From Pseudomonadota bacterium (GTDB lineage Bacteria > Myxococcota_A > Polyangia > Polyangiales > Polyangiaceae): 54,336 nt of DNA. This document shows positions 7,493-15,841 of the stretch, piece by piece (the first letter of the stretch is position 1; the number at the start of each line of letters is the position of its first letter). The translations under genes and the position numbers were made by a program. The notes beneath the pieces were generated by a model. That model was not told the DNA's origin, ran no database searches, and saw only the letters and a program-made list of their open reading frames with translations. Location: positions 1 through 54,336 of the forward strand of contig JAEXCN010000008.1 of assembly GCA_023402175.1 (NCBI GenBank), read 5' to 3'.

Positions 7493-8829
7493 CGAACGTC
7501 CTCCGGTTCGGGATGCGCGTTCAGGTCAGTCGTCCCGCGGCCGAGCTCCCCGTAGACGTTCGCGCCCAGGCACTGCACCTTGCCGTCGACGAGCAAGGCG
7601 CACGTCGAGCCGACCGTCGTCGCGAACGAGACGACCCGGCCACGGACCTGCTCGATCTCGACGGGATACGCCGTCCTCGAGAGCTCGTTCGGATCGACGC
7701 CGAGCGCTCCTGCCGGGTTGGGGCCCCAGCGGAAGAGACGTCCGGTCGTCGTCACGACACCGCCCTGCAGCGCCGTCTCGGCTTCTTTGTCAGCCGACAC
7801 TTTGAGCTCGATCACCGGAACGAACGGCGGGATGTAAATCGCCCCTTCCGTCGGAAGCCAGCGATGGGCGACGCCGTCGCTCGTGGTGAAGGAGAACGCG
7901 CCGATCCGGTCGACGCCGGAACGCTCGTAGGCGCCGCTGATCGGGTAACCGCCCCTCAGCACGTCCTTGCCGAAAGTGGCGGCTACGTTCCCATCGAGGA
8001 GCGCCACGATCGTGTCGGAGAGCTGGGCCCATCCCCAGGACTCCGTCGACGGGCCATAGCTCCCGATCGCAAGCGCCTTCACCGGAGCGCGGAACGTCGT
8101 CACGAGCTGCGGGGCGAAGGTCGGGGACGCGGAGTCATTCGGAATGCCGAGGCCCTCTCGCCACCATCCCCAGCAGTAGAGAGCGCGATCCGAGGAACCG
8201 ATGGCGCAGCCGAGACTCGATCCGAGCTCGACGTGATCGACCGGAGGGAGTCCTTCGACGCGTGTCGGCGTGGGCAGGCGTTCCTCGCTGCGCGGACGCC
8301 CGAGCTGGCCGAGCTCGTTGCGGCCCCAGCAGTAGACCGAGCCGTCCGATGTGCGCGCGCACGTCCCGAAGCCCGGGCCGACGCTGATCTGGGTCACGTC
8401 GGACAGACCAACGACCTTCGTCGGCGTGGCGCCGTCGAGCGTCGACACGGCGACGCCGCGACCGAGCGCACCGTCGCCGACCATCACGCCGCCGTCCGCG
8501 ATCATGGGCAGATCGAGCGAGTCTCGGCCCCAGCATCGGACGGTCCCGTCCTCGAGCAAGCCACACACGTGGCGGCCGCCGTTGCCACTGATGGCGACGT
8601 AACACGTGGACGCGTCGGCGCAGACGACGTCGAGGGGCTTCACGGGCCCTGCATCGTGAGATCCCGCGTCGTCGGTCGCGTCCGGGCTGCCAGCCTCCGG
8701 CGAGACGGGCGGCTCGGTCGACGCGTCGGGCTCCGGACGGTTCGGCTCCGGCGCGCCATCGTCGGACGAGCACGCCATCATGATGGCGCAGGCGAGGGGC
8801 AAAGATGCGAACAGAGGCCTGACTCTCAC
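7489..8829 (-). CDS. RCC1-repeat lipoprotein (cluster A)
   Basis: A 446-residue predicted lipoprotein: signal sequence ending IMMAC (Cys20), then SSDDG and an Asp/Ala/Pro-rich linker (about 25-65). The rest is built of RCC1-type beta-propeller repeats, seen as VCGLLEDGTVRCWGRD, TCARTSDGSVYCWGRNELGQL, CAIGSSDRALYCWGW and CALLVDGKVQCLGANVYGEL. The paired Cys in each blade (C-[AG]-L...C-[WL]-G) probably form a disulfide, as expected for an exported propeller. Its paralogue in cluster B is at 26880-28313. Both ends overlap neighbouring genes by 4 bp. A surface or periplasmic binding role is inference; the ligand is unknown. Confidence 0.9.
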   Translation of the reverse strand: MRVRPLFASLPLACAIMMACSSDDGAPEPNRPEPDASTEPPVSPEAGSPDATDDAGSHDAGPVKPLDVVCADASTCYVAISGNGGRHVCGLLEDGTVRCWGRDSLDLPMIADGGVMVGDGALGRGVAVSTLDGATPTKVVGLSDVTQISVGPGFGTCARTSDGSVYCWGRNELGQLGRPRSEERLPTPTRVEGLPPVDHVELGSSLGCAIGSSDRALYCWGWWREGLGIPNDSASPTFAPQLVTTFRAPVKALAIGSYGPSTESWGWAQLSDTIVALLDGNVAATFGKDVLRGGYPISGAYERSGVDRIGAFSFTTSDGVAHRWLPTEGAIYIPPFVPVIELKVSADKEAETALQGGVVTTTGRLFRWGPNPAGALGVDPNELSRTAYPVEIEQVRGRVVSFATTVGSTCALLVDGKVQCLGANVYGELGRGTTDLNAHPEPEDVR

Positions 8830-10166
8830 GGTGCTTTCCTCATGCGCCTGGCAGCGAATCCCGCCGGGATCTCGCTCTGGGATTGACGTGGCGCTTCACC
8901 CACGATCCACGCCTCTTCGTCGTCGCCCGCCCAGATGCCGTTGATCGTTCCGAGGGGTACGCCGTTCAAGAGCGTCGACGTCGTCTCGAGCGATGTTCCG
9001 TTCCAGCGGTAGACGAAACAGAGGTCCGACATCCACGCGCCGCCGGGCGGCGCCGCCGATCCGACGATGTAATTGCAGCCGGCGTTGAAGCTGTCGAACA
9101 GCGGATGAAAGCTCATGGGGTCGAGCCGTATGGAGCGCTGGGCCACGACCGTCGGTGCGCCGCCGTCTTCTTCCGGCAACGAGAGGAGACGAAGCTCGTT
9201 GCCGGGCGAAGAATAGGCGTCGCGCCCGATCCAGACCCACAGCCGCTGCGCTCCGACGGACGCCTTCGTCCCGTACATGGCGGAGACGGTCTCGCCTTTC
9301 CCGAGCCTCGTGACGATCGACCAGCTCGTCCCGTCGTAGTGCGCGATCGCCCCGTCGAAGCCGCTCCAGTCGGGGAACCCCGAAGTGCAGGAGCGCGTGC
9401 ACCAGGCTCCTCCGACGTAGATGTCGTCGGCGGCGAAGCCGAAAATGCTCCGTGGGAGGAAGGTGCCGTCTCTCTGGACCCAGGGAAGGCCGATCGCCGG
9501 ATCCGTGACGCGCTTTTCCTCCAGCGCTCCTTCGGGCGTCTCGCGATAGCGATAGGCCATCGGAGCCGAACCGTATGCGTTGACGATCCAGAGCTCGCCG
9601 GAGGCTGGATCTGCCCAGGAGCTCACCGTTTCGACCGAGTTGCCGCGGAAGACGCCACGGTGTTCGCGGAAGTCGGGCGCCGCGCCGTCGCGCGCCGAGT
9701 AGTGGATGAGAGCGCCCTTCGCGAGCGCCCATACGGCATCGTGCTTCGTAGCCCAGACGCCGAAGAGCTCGGGCTCCGCGCCGCCGATGCCCACGTGATG
9801 GTAGACGGCCTTCCACGACGTGCCGTCCCAACGAAGGATGGCGTCCCGCGCGACCGCCCAGGCGTCGTTCATGCTCGCCGCGGACACGGCGAGGAGAGGC
9901 CTCTGAATTGGTAGCGGCTCCAAGCAGAAGCCGCCCTCGCTGCATCGGCTCGCGTCGGCCGCTGGCGCCGCGTCTGCGGCCGCGTCCGCGTCGGACGCCC
10001 CCGCGTCGGGCGACGTCGGAGCGCTCGGGACCTGGCCGGTCGGCGGCGGGACGGTGTCCTCGGGATCGAGCCGCGCCTCGCTGGCTGCACACGCGACGAA
10101 CGGAACGGATGCGAGCACGGAGAGCGCAGACAGCGCGAACAGATGGCGAGACCTCACGACCTTCAT
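8826..10166 (-). CDS. DVWAVG-type propeller lipoprotein 2 (cluster A)
   Basis: A 446-residue predicted lipoprotein. The ATG at 10166 overlaps the stop of the upstream gene by 4 bp and begins MKVVRSRHLFALSAL; Cys26 in FVAC is the likely lipidation site. An Ala/Asp-rich linker (DAGASDADAAADAAPAAD) follows. The body has degenerate W-rich repeats of the type (D/E)-x-W-x-[VL]-[AG]...[IL]-x-[HR]-[WY]-D-G-T-S-W, for example DAWAVARDAILRWDGTSWK, VWATKHDAVWALAKGALIHY, IAHYDGTSWSIV and EEAWIVGEA, consistent with a beta-propeller. It is the more divergent of two adjacent propeller genes, so an ancient tandem duplication is likely. Confidence 0.85.
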   Translation of the reverse strand: MKVVRSRHLFALSALSVLASVPFVACAASEARLDPEDTVPPPTGQVPSAPTSPDAGASDADAAADAAPAADASRCSEGGFCLEPLPIQRPLLAVSAASMNDAWAVARDAILRWDGTSWKAVYHHVGIGGAEPELFGVWATKHDAVWALAKGALIHYSARDGAAPDFREHRGVFRGNSVETVSSWADPASGELWIVNAYGSAPMAYRYRETPEGALEEKRVTDPAIGLPWVQRDGTFLPRSIFGFAADDIYVGGAWCTRSCTSGFPDWSGFDGAIAHYDGTSWSIVTRLGKGETVSAMYGTKASVGAQRLWVWIGRDAYSSPGNELRLLSLPEEDGGAPTVVAQRSIRLDPMSFHPLFDSFNAGCNYIVGSAAPPGGAWMSDLCFVYRWNGTSLETTSTLLNGVPLGTINGIWAGDDEEAWIVGEAPRQSQSEIPAGFAARRMRKAP

Positions 10167-11350
10167 GGCGCATTCCCCTGGAAGTGCAGCATCGTTCCGT
10201 CGCCCACGATCCAGACGTCGTCGGGCGAGCTTCCCCAGACGGCGACGAGGTTCGGCTTGTCGTCGGCGTCGTCGAAAGGAGTCGAGAGCTTCGTCCAGCT
10301 CGTCCCGTCCCAATGAATGACGGTGCTGTCGTCGCCGACGGCCCAGATGTCGTTCGGGCCGAAGCCGAACAGGCTCTTCAGATCGGCCGAGACCGGGCTC
10401 GGGACGATCTCGAACCTCTTCGTTTGCATGTCGGCTCGCGCGACCCGACGAAGCGCGCCGCCATCGCCCGCGAGCCAGACCGCGTGCTCGTCTCCCCACA
10501 CGGCGGGCATCGGACGCTCCGTGCGGCCGTCGAATTCCTCCGTCTTCCACGGCGTCGTGGAGGCGGCGCCGTCACCGGTCGCGCTGCTCAGACGGAACAC
10601 GCGATGCGCGACTCCCGACTTCGGCGGCCGCCAACTGAGGCTCGCCCACGCCTCGTCACGGCGGGACGCCGCGAGCGAGATCAACGCGGACTCTTCGCCG
10701 AGGGGCGAGACCTCGTAGGGAGCCGTATCGGACCAGCCCTCGAATTTCCCGAGCTGCCAGGGGCACAAGCCGATAACGAGACCGCGTCCGACCCAGACCG
10801 TCCCTCCGATGCCGCGAATCGATGTCGGCGTGCATTGCTCTCTCGACAACGGGAGGAAGGACCACTCCGTCGCGCTCGGACCTTTCCATCCGGTCGTGTG
10901 CCGGATGCCGTGACCATCGGCGATCCAGACGTCGTCAGGCCGCTCGAGCCAGACGCTTCGCAGGGTGTACGAGTTGCCGGCCCCGGGCGTCGCCCCCGCA
11001 GGATTCGCCTTCTCCCACTTGGCACCGTCGTAGTGGAGGACGGTGCCCGAGGAGCCGACCGCCCAGACGTCGCTTTTGCTCGAGCCCCAGACCGACGTGA
11101 GCTTGACGTCCTTCTCGACGGCGGCTGACTGCACGGTGCAGAGCCTCGAAGGACTGCAGGGGGCGGACTCGGTACCTGCGTCGGTGGCCGGCGCAGCGTC
11201 GGGAGCCATGGCGTCGAGCACTTCCACCGAAGGCTCGTCGGGCGGCGGCTGCGCCTCCCCGTTCGTGCCGTCGGAGGCGCACGCGATCGGCAACCCGACC
11301 GAAGCGAGGATCACGACATCGAGCCAGAAGAGCTTCTCGAGGATTCTCAT
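10163..11350 (-). CDS. DVWAVG-type propeller lipoprotein 1 (cluster A)
   Basis: A 395-residue predicted lipoprotein. The ATG at 11350 sits in an ATGA overlap with the upstream gene; the signal segment ends LPIAC (Cys24), followed by an acidic Asp/Ala/Pro linker. Repeats of about 40-50 residues carry a clear motif: SVWGSSKSDVWAVGSSGTVL, SVWLERPDDVWIADG, AVWGDEHAVWLAGDGGALR, GFGPNDIWAVGDDSTVIHWD and AVWGSSPDDVWIVGDGTML. This pattern is common in myxobacterial exported proteins and is predicted to form a beta-propeller. The protein is closely similar in plan to the cluster B protein at 28310-29503. The ligand is unknown. Confidence 0.88.
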   Translation of the reverse strand: MRILEKLFWLDVVILASVGLPIACASDGTNGEAQPPPDEPSVEVLDAMAPDAAPATDAGTESAPCSPSRLCTVQSAAVEKDVKLTSVWGSSKSDVWAVGSSGTVLHYDGAKWEKANPAGATPGAGNSYTLRSVWLERPDDVWIADGHGIRHTTGWKGPSATEWSFLPLSREQCTPTSIRGIGGTVWVGRGLVIGLCPWQLGKFEGWSDTAPYEVSPLGEESALISLAASRRDEAWASLSWRPPKSGVAHRVFRLSSATGDGAASTTPWKTEEFDGRTERPMPAVWGDEHAVWLAGDGGALRRVARADMQTKRFEIVPSPVSADLKSLFGFGPNDIWAVGDDSTVIHWDGTSWTKLSTPFDDADDKPNLVAVWGSSPDDVWIVGDGTMLHFQGNAP

Positions 11351-12456
11351 CGGACCGTGCACTCCTCTACGGTGCAGCGGCCTTCGACGCAGGCCTGGCC
11401 TTCGATACCGTCGCAGCGGATCCCGCATCCTCCGCAGTTGCGCGGGTCGTCGAGGATGTTCGTCTCACATCCGTTCGCGAGATCGCCATCGCAGTCGGCG
11501 TGACTGCCGAAGCAGGTGTAGCCGCAGACACCATGGTCACAGACCGGCTCGCCGTTCCCGCCGGGCACTTCGCGGCACGCGACATGGCACGCCCCGCAAT
11601 TCATGATGTCGTAGTCGAGCTTGTTGAAGCAGGAGCCCCCGCAGCGGCAGACGCACTCCCCGTCCGAACACTCCAGGCCCGGCTCGCAGGCGATCCCGCA
11701 CCCGCCACAGTTCTGGGCATCGTCGCGGACGGACGTCTCGCAGCCGTCACCGCTCGTGCCCGATGGAGCGAAGTCGTTGTTGCAGTCGGCCCAGCCGGCG
11801 GCGCACGTCGGCTGATTGCAGAGGTTGTTGATGCACCGATAGTCGGCGTTCCACTCCCAGGGGAACATCGGAAGGTCCGGGTAGGGCCACGGGCAGACGT
11901 TGCCGCACGCACCGCAGCTCCCATAGACGTCGCAAATGCACTCACCGAAGGAGCAGCGAGTGTTTTCGGGGCAAACGTTGCCGCAGCCACCGCAGTTCTT
12001 GCTGTCGAAGCCGAGCTCGACCTCGCAGCCGTCTTCGATGTGACCGTTGCAGTCGAAGTACGTGCCTTGGCACTTCAGGGCGCACGTCCCGTTCACGCAC
12101 GTCATCGAGGCGTGCCGTCCGCCGAGCTCCGGACACGCGTTTCCGCACGCGCCGCAGTTGTCGTCGTCGGAGAGCAAGTCGACGGCGCAAGGGAACGGGC
12201 TGGTCGCGCACGTCGCGCGCCCGGCGGGGCACTTGTTCGTCGGGCACGCACCGATCGGTGCATCACGAGCGTCGGGCTGCGATGCGTCGCCATGCACGAG
12301 CGCCGGGGGAGCCCCGGCGTCCGAGTCCTCCTCTCCGATCGTGAGCGTCGACGTCGAGCAAGCGCTCGGGGCGACTGCGAGCGCGATGAGCGCGAGCGCA
12401 CCGACGGCAGGTAGCCAGCCAGCCAATCTACGACTCAGTCCACCAGATCGGGACAC
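11347..12456 (-). CDS. Cys-rich NCGxCG-repeat lipoprotein (cluster A)
   Basis: A 369-residue predicted lipoprotein: signal segment ending APSAC (Cys33), an acidic linker, then a Cys-dense region. The repeat core is D-x-x-N-C-G-[AG]-C-[GH]-x-x-C, seen six times (DDDNCGACGNAC, DSKNCGGCGNVC, GSCGACGNVC, DAQNCGGCGIAC, DIMNCGACHVAC, DPRNCGGCGIRC). Between repeats lie C-x-x-[GS]-[WT]-x-D-C-[ND] segments such as CAAGWADCNND. Proteins of this kind are frequent in myxobacteria and are sometimes annotated under unrelated names. A disulfide-rich extracellular rod is the likely structure. The paralogue is at 29500-30711. It starts 86 bp after the stop of the preceding exported protein. Confidence 0.88.
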   Translation of the reverse strand: MSRSGGLSRRLAGWLPAVGALALIALAVAPSACSTSTLTIGEEDSDAGAPPALVHGDASQPDARDAPIGACPTNKCPAGRATCATSPFPCAVDLLSDDDNCGACGNACPELGGRHASMTCVNGTCALKCQGTYFDCNGHIEDGCEVELGFDSKNCGGCGNVCPENTRCSFGECICDVYGSCGACGNVCPWPYPDLPMFPWEWNADYRCINNLCNQPTCAAGWADCNNDFAPSGTSGDGCETSVRDDAQNCGGCGIACEPGLECSDGECVCRCGGSCFNKLDYDIMNCGACHVACREVPGGNGEPVCDHGVCGYTCFGSHADCDGDLANGCETNILDDPRNCGGCGIRCDGIEGQACVEGRCTVEECTVR

Positions 12457-12542
12457 CGTTCCTCCGCTGCGTCAGTTGGCCGGCGCGACGATCCAGCGCC
12501 GCCTGCCCGCGCCCATGAGTTGCTGGCATCTCGACCGTCTTC

Positions 12543-13517
12543 CTAAAAAAAATGAAGCGTGAGACCGATCGATGCCGCGACCGTCGCGTGGGACGCCAGA
12601 TCGACGCGGCGCGGACTGCCGGCAGAATCCTGGACGACGACCTCGACCTCCTGAGGTGTCGCTGCGAGGCCGAGCATGGCGAAGAGTCCGATCGCCGGCG
12701 AGAGCGCGTAGCCGCCGTACGCCTGCAGCTCGCCGCCGAACGTGGTGCGAACGGCGGTTCGATTGACCGCGAACCCCTTGCCCGAGCCGACGTGGAGCGT
12801 CGCCTGCGGACCGGCGCAGCCGGTGACCTCGAATCGTCCGCCGCGGTCACGGTACGAGGGCAGGCAGAGCGTGGCTGCGAACGTGGTGCTCGAGAGCTCG
12901 TAGCGCGTCGTGGGCGTGGGCGAGCTCCATCGCATCGTCGACATGGCCGACAAGCCGAAGGGCCATACGAACGGCGGTGAGAGCATCGCCGAGACATGAG
13001 CGCCAGGGGCGACGCTTCCACTCCCGTCGAGGGCTATGGCGGGCCCGAGCCTCGCTTGCAGGTGCCACGGCTCCGGCGCCGTCTTCGCCGGTTCCGGACG
13101 AGTCTCGCTCGCCGTCTCCTCGGCGGTGCGAGGGAGATCGGCGAGCATCGAGATCGCGAGGACGAACGCCTCCGAAGCGTCCTCACACGTGCTCGTCTCG
13201 ATGACGATCTCGCGCGTCCCGAGCGACTTGCCCGCCTTCGAGCGCAGGACCATCTGCGCGCCATAGCGGGAGGGATCGACGTCGTGACTCACGTCGACGT
13301 GGAGCGTCCGATCCGACTCCGACCTCGGAGCGAAGACGCGCCGGCCGAGGAGCTGCTCGACGTCGTGCACGACCTCCTCGGTACCGATGCACGTCTCGGT
13401 ACCCCTCTTCTGCGACCAGTCGAGCCACACCCGCGCGCGCGTCGGCTCGTCCGCACGGCTCGGGGCTACCGTCGCCACGAGCGCCAGAGCCAGAGCTCTG
13501 CAGGACAGCGCGCGCAT
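12543..13517 (-). CDS. exported two-domain protein, two-Cys domain plus beta-rich C terminus (cluster A)
   Basis: A 324-residue protein with a cleavable signal peptide (MRALSCRALALALVATVAPSRA, cut near SRADE). Residues ~30-135 form a small domain with two conserved Cys (ETCIGTEEVVHDVEQLLGRR and IETSTCEDASEAFVLAISML). After a Pro/Glu linker the C-terminal half is rich in Gly and aromatic beta strands and ends in LTLHFF, like outer-membrane beta-barrels with a terminal aromatic residue. The same plan, including the two Cys and the linker, occurs at 31566-32714. The role may be outer-membrane or periplasmic anchoring of the lipoproteins in the cluster, which is inference. The gap to the upstream gene is 129 bp and contains octamer repeats. 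Confidence 0.8.
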   Translation of the reverse strand: MRALSCRALALALVATVAPSRADEPTRARVWLDWSQKRGTETCIGTEEVVHDVEQLLGRRVFAPRSESDRTLHVDVSHDVDPSRYGAQMVLRSKAGKSLGTREIVIETSTCEDASEAFVLAISMLADLPRTAEETASETRPEPAKTAPEPWHLQARLGPAIALDGSGSVAPGAHVSAMLSPPFVWPFGLSAMSTMRWSSPTPTTRYELSSTTFAATLCLPSYRDRGGRFEVTGCAGPQATLHVGSGKGFAVNRTAVRTTFGGELQAYGGYALSPAIGLFAMLGLAATPQEVEVVVQDSAGSPRRVDLASHATVAASIGLTLHFF

Positions 13518-13620
13518 GGCGACCGGCGACTCTATCAGCTTCTACACGGGCTGTTACCGCGTGCGCGAATCACCCTCTCGAGCGCCCCCATTGGATCATC
13601 CTCGGGCGGAGCCGGCTCCG

Positions 13621-13660
13621 CCTCACCTTCTCACGTCCTCACGTCCTCACCTTCTCACGT
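13621..13660. repeat. octamer tandem repeat spanning a stop codon
   Basis: Five 8-bp units in a row: CCTCACCT, TCTCACGT, CCTCACGT, CCTCACCT, TCTCACGT. On the minus strand the units read through the last codons of the anti-sigma-like gene and supply its TGA stop (13649-13647). Slippage here would change the C terminus, although an 8-bp unit shifts frame. The block also carries AGGTGAGG-like sequence downstream of that stop. Confidence 0.8.
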
Positions 13661-14516
13661 CGGCGCGCGCGTCGTTCGTCGAGCCGCCGAGGAGCCTTTC
13701 GATCTGGTCGTCGAGATGCCCGTGGTGCGCGGACATTGGATAGCGCGAGCGGAAGCTCGCGGCGCGTGCTCGCGCATCGGAGGCGCGCCCCAATCGAATC
13801 AGCGCCTCGATCGCGATGACCTCGCGCTCCTGGAGGAGCACGCCGCGGGGATAACGCACCGGATGCTCATCCGTGAGCCGGAGGGCCTGCGCCGGATCCG
13901 TCGCGAGTGCGACCTTGGCACGCCGGAGGAAGCTGGCCTCGCCTTCTGCGCGCGCGACTTCGGCCACGGGCGGAGGGGCGGACTCGGCTTCATTTTCCGC
14001 GGAAGGCACCACCATGCGGGAGCTCTCCACGTCCACGGCCTGCTTCGCGACGACCGCTCGCGCCGGCTCCACACCGCCGCGGGCAGGGCGTCGATCCCGG
14101 AGCGCCCCATCCCGCTCCGCCGGGACGACGCGCGCCGGATCCGCGCGCGGCTCTTCCCGCGCCAGTGCGAGCGCCTCGACGGGGACCGCGTCGACGACCA
14201 CCGGCATGTCCGGCACCTCCGGCACCTCCGGCACCATTGGCGACTCCGACGCGATCGCCGCCGAGGTCCGCCCGGACGGCGCCGCTCCGTGTACCACGAC
14301 GCTCTCGCGCGGCCCGAGCAGGAGGCTGCAGCCGATGACGGCGAGGCACGCCACGACGGCGCCGCTCCCCGAATGGCCACGCGGCGTCTCGCCCTCTACA
14401 GCGAGCGCATGGAGCCGCTGCTTGACGCGATGCAGGTGCTCTGCGCTCGGTTCGGCGCGGGCCTTTCGGAACAGAGCGTCGAGCGCTTCCTGGTCTTGCG
14501 AAGAAGGGACTCCCAT
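13647..14516 (-). CDS. anti-sigma-like membrane protein with C-terminal helical repeat domain (cluster A)
   Basis: A 289-residue protein directly after the ECF sigma gene (4-bp gap). The N-terminal ~45 residues (ALDALFRKARAEPSAEHLHR) are helical and probably cytoplasmic. One membrane span follows at ~53-67 (AVVACLAVIGCSLLLG), then a long Pro/Val/Ala-rich linker with VPEVPEVPDMP. The C-terminal ~95 residues (ASFLRRAKVALATDPAQAL ... ALIRLGRASDARARAASF) look like a TPR-type helical pair. The cluster B proteins at 30708-31442 and 33386-34099 share this layout and the C-terminal motif L-x-x-x-x-x-A-L...G-x-x-x-x-A-x-A-x-x-F. Position and topology suggest control of the sigma factor; no zinc-binding anti-sigma HxxxCxxC motif is seen. 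Confidence 0.78.
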   Translation of the reverse strand: MGVPSSQDQEALDALFRKARAEPSAEHLHRVKQRLHALAVEGETPRGHSGSGAVVACLAVIGCSLLLGPRESVVVHGAAPSGRTSAAIASESPMVPEVPEVPDMPVVVDAVPVEALALAREEPRADPARVVPAERDGALRDRRPARGGVEPARAVVAKQAVDVESSRMVVPSAENEAESAPPPVAEVARAEGEASFLRRAKVALATDPAQALRLTDEHPVRYPRGVLLQEREVIAIEALIRLGRASDARARAASFRSRYPMSAHHGHLDDQIERLLGGSTNDARADVRR

Positions 14517-14520
14517 CGCG

Positions 14521-15120
14521 TCACCTCCTCGGATCCCGCTTGGACATCATGACCAGCATCTGCTTTCTGGCGGCGGCGAGCCTGGAGTACGCCGTCTTCA
14601 CCGGGCAATCGACGATGAGCGCGATCTCGCTCATCGGGAGCTCTTCGATCTCATGGAGGATGAGCACCGTGCGCTTGTCCTCGTCGAGGCGCGCAAGCAT
14701 CGCGACGAGCTGCTGGGTCGAGACGATGTCGGAACCCGAAGACGCGCCGGGCGCGACCTCGTCGGGAGCTTCGCGAACGAGGACCTCGCGCCGATGGCGG
14801 GCCCGCCGCCGGTAGGCAGCGGCGACCTTCATGCAGATCCCGTAGATCCACGCGCGGATCGGCCGACTGGGATCGAACTGCGGAAGCCTGCGAAAGACGA
14901 CGATGAAGACTTCTTGGCAGACGTCGTCGAGGTCCCGCTCCGCGACCGAATGATACTTGAGCGTCCGCATGACGAACGGAGCGAAGCTCTCGACGAGCTG
15001 GCTCGGAGTCATCGTCGACGCCTCGACACCACGCTGGTCGACGCGACGCATCCCCGCGAACAGCGACTGCGCAATCGACGTCACTCTCATGAATTGCCCG
15101 TAGGTCGCGCAGCTTCCCAA
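14521..15120 (-). CDS. ECF (sigma-70 family) RNA polymerase sigma factor (cluster A)
   Basis: Up to 199 residues. Region 2 is seen in VAERDLDDVCQEVFIVVFRR and IRAWIYGICMKVAAAYRRR, matching the D-x-x-Q-E-x-F and W-[IL]-x-x-[IV] signatures. Region 4 is MSEIALIVDCPVKTAYSRL, a helix-turn-helix. There is no region 3, so it is an ECF-type factor. The start is uncertain: ATG at 15090 (MRVTSIAQSLFAG), 15051 or 15012 (MTPSQLVESFAPF) are all in frame, and the family core begins near 15012. It is the first gene of cluster A and is followed after 4 bp by the anti-sigma-like gene. CAATTTTTGGGA (minus strand, 15126-15115) upstream resembles the elements in front of the cluster B regulatory genes. Confidence 0.92.
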   Translation of the reverse strand: MGSCATYGQFMRVTSIAQSLFAGMRRVDQRGVEASTMTPSQLVESFAPFVMRTLKYHSVAERDLDDVCQEVFIVVFRRLPQFDPSRPIRAWIYGICMKVAAAYRRRARHRREVLVREAPDEVAPGASSGSDIVSTQQLVAMLARLDEDKRTVLILHEIEELPMSEIALIVDCPVKTAYSRLAAARKQMLVMMSKRDPRR

Positions 15121-15126
15121 AAATTG
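15115..15126 (-). promoter_or_regulatory. T-rich element upstream of the cluster A sigma gene
   Basis: Minus-strand CAATTTTTGGGA, 24 nt before the ATG at 15090. It resembles CACTTTTTGTGA in front of the cluster B sigma gene (32725-32736) and CGCTTTTCGTGA in front of the cluster B anti-sigma-like gene (31486-31475). The distance to the start differs from those two, so the match is suggestive only. Confidence 0.3.
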
Positions 15127-15516
15127 TTGCTGCGGAGGGGCCGTTTTCTGGCGGCCGCGCTCGCCTCGTCCGGCTGGGCCGACGGCGCGGAGTGCTTTCG
15201 GCCGCCGTCCCTTGACGAGCCCGAGGACCGCAGGCAGAACCTCCCTCCTCGCGGCTCCCCCGCGAGAGGGCGAGAGCGAGGACCGGGACAGCTGGCGTCA
15301 CGCTGCAACGAGCGAGAGAACACGCCTGGGTGACGCGCCCGCCGCACCTGTTACGGCGGAAGCGCCGCTCCTCGGGGCTCCGGCCTGGAGCCTCTCTCCG
15401 GTTGCGGTCCTCGGAAAGGCTGTGTAGAAAGCCGCCCACGTAGCTCCCTCGACACGCTGCCCAGTCCGCAGGCTGGGCGCTATCACGAACGAAGAAATCG
15501 AAGAGGCACAAGGAAC
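15121..15516. other. gene-free region between cluster A and acpP
   Basis: About 396 bp between two divergent starts with no supportable gene. It should hold promoters for both directions. I see the T-rich element for the sigma gene at its left edge, a possible sigma70-type promoter for acpP at 15402-15430 and a 6-bp GC hairpin at 15459-15478 (GCCCAG/CTGGGC) in the presumed acpP leader. Reading frames here lack family features. Confidence 0.6.
15402..15430 (+). promoter_or_regulatory. possible sigma70-type promoter of acpP
   Basis: TTGCGG (15402-15407) and TAGAAA (15425-15430) are separated by exactly 17 bp, matching TTGACA and TATAAT at about four positions each. Transcription would start near 15437, giving a leader of about 80 nt before the acpP ATG, with the hairpin 15459-15478 inside it. 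Confidence 0.35.
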
Positions 15517-15759
15517 ATGGCCCAGGACATCGCGAGCGAGGTCAAGCGCATCATCAAGGAGCAGCTGGACGTCGAGGAGAAGGACATCAAGCCCGAGTCC
15601 ACGTTCATCGAGGACCTCGGCGCGGACTCGCTCGGTCTCGTCGAGCTCGTCCTTGCGTTCGAGGAGGCCTTCGAGATCGACATCCCGGACGAGGACACGG
15701 AGAAGATCCGCACCGTCCAGGACGCAATCGACTACATCGAGAAGCACGCGAAGAAGTAA
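15517..15759 (+). CDS. acpP: acyl carrier protein
   Basis: An 80-residue acidic protein that carries growing acyl chains on 4'-phosphopantetheine. The attachment site is Ser38 in EDLGADSLGLVELV, the classical D-S-L motif, and the recognition helix is LVELVLAFEEAFEIDIPDED. The ribosome-binding site AAGGA lies 5 nt before the ATG. It is followed by fabF, with a perfect 12-bp hairpin and a heptamer repeat between them. In most genomes acpP directly follows fabG; here ~9.9 kb separates them. Confidence 0.98.
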   Translation: MAQDIASEVKRIIKEQLDVEEKDIKPESTFIEDLGADSLGLVELVLAFEEAFEIDIPDEDTEKIRTVQDAIDYIEKHAKK

Positions 15760-15799
15760 GCCGGTCGGGGCGCCAGCCCTCGGCTCTTCTTCTCTTCCC

Positions 15800-15827
15800 T
15801 GCCGCGATCGCCTAAGCGATCGCGGCA
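15800..15827. terminator. perfect hairpin between acpP and fabF
   Basis: TGCCGCGATCGC (15800-15811), loop CTAA, GCGATCGCGGCA (15816-15827): a 12-bp perfect stem containing GCGATCGC on both sides. It begins 40 nt after the acpP stop. No T tract follows on the plus strand, so it may act as a partial terminator or RNA-stabilising structure that keeps acpP transcripts more abundant than fabF. That role is inference. Confidence 0.55.
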
Positions 15828-15841
15828 AGGGCGTTCTGCAA

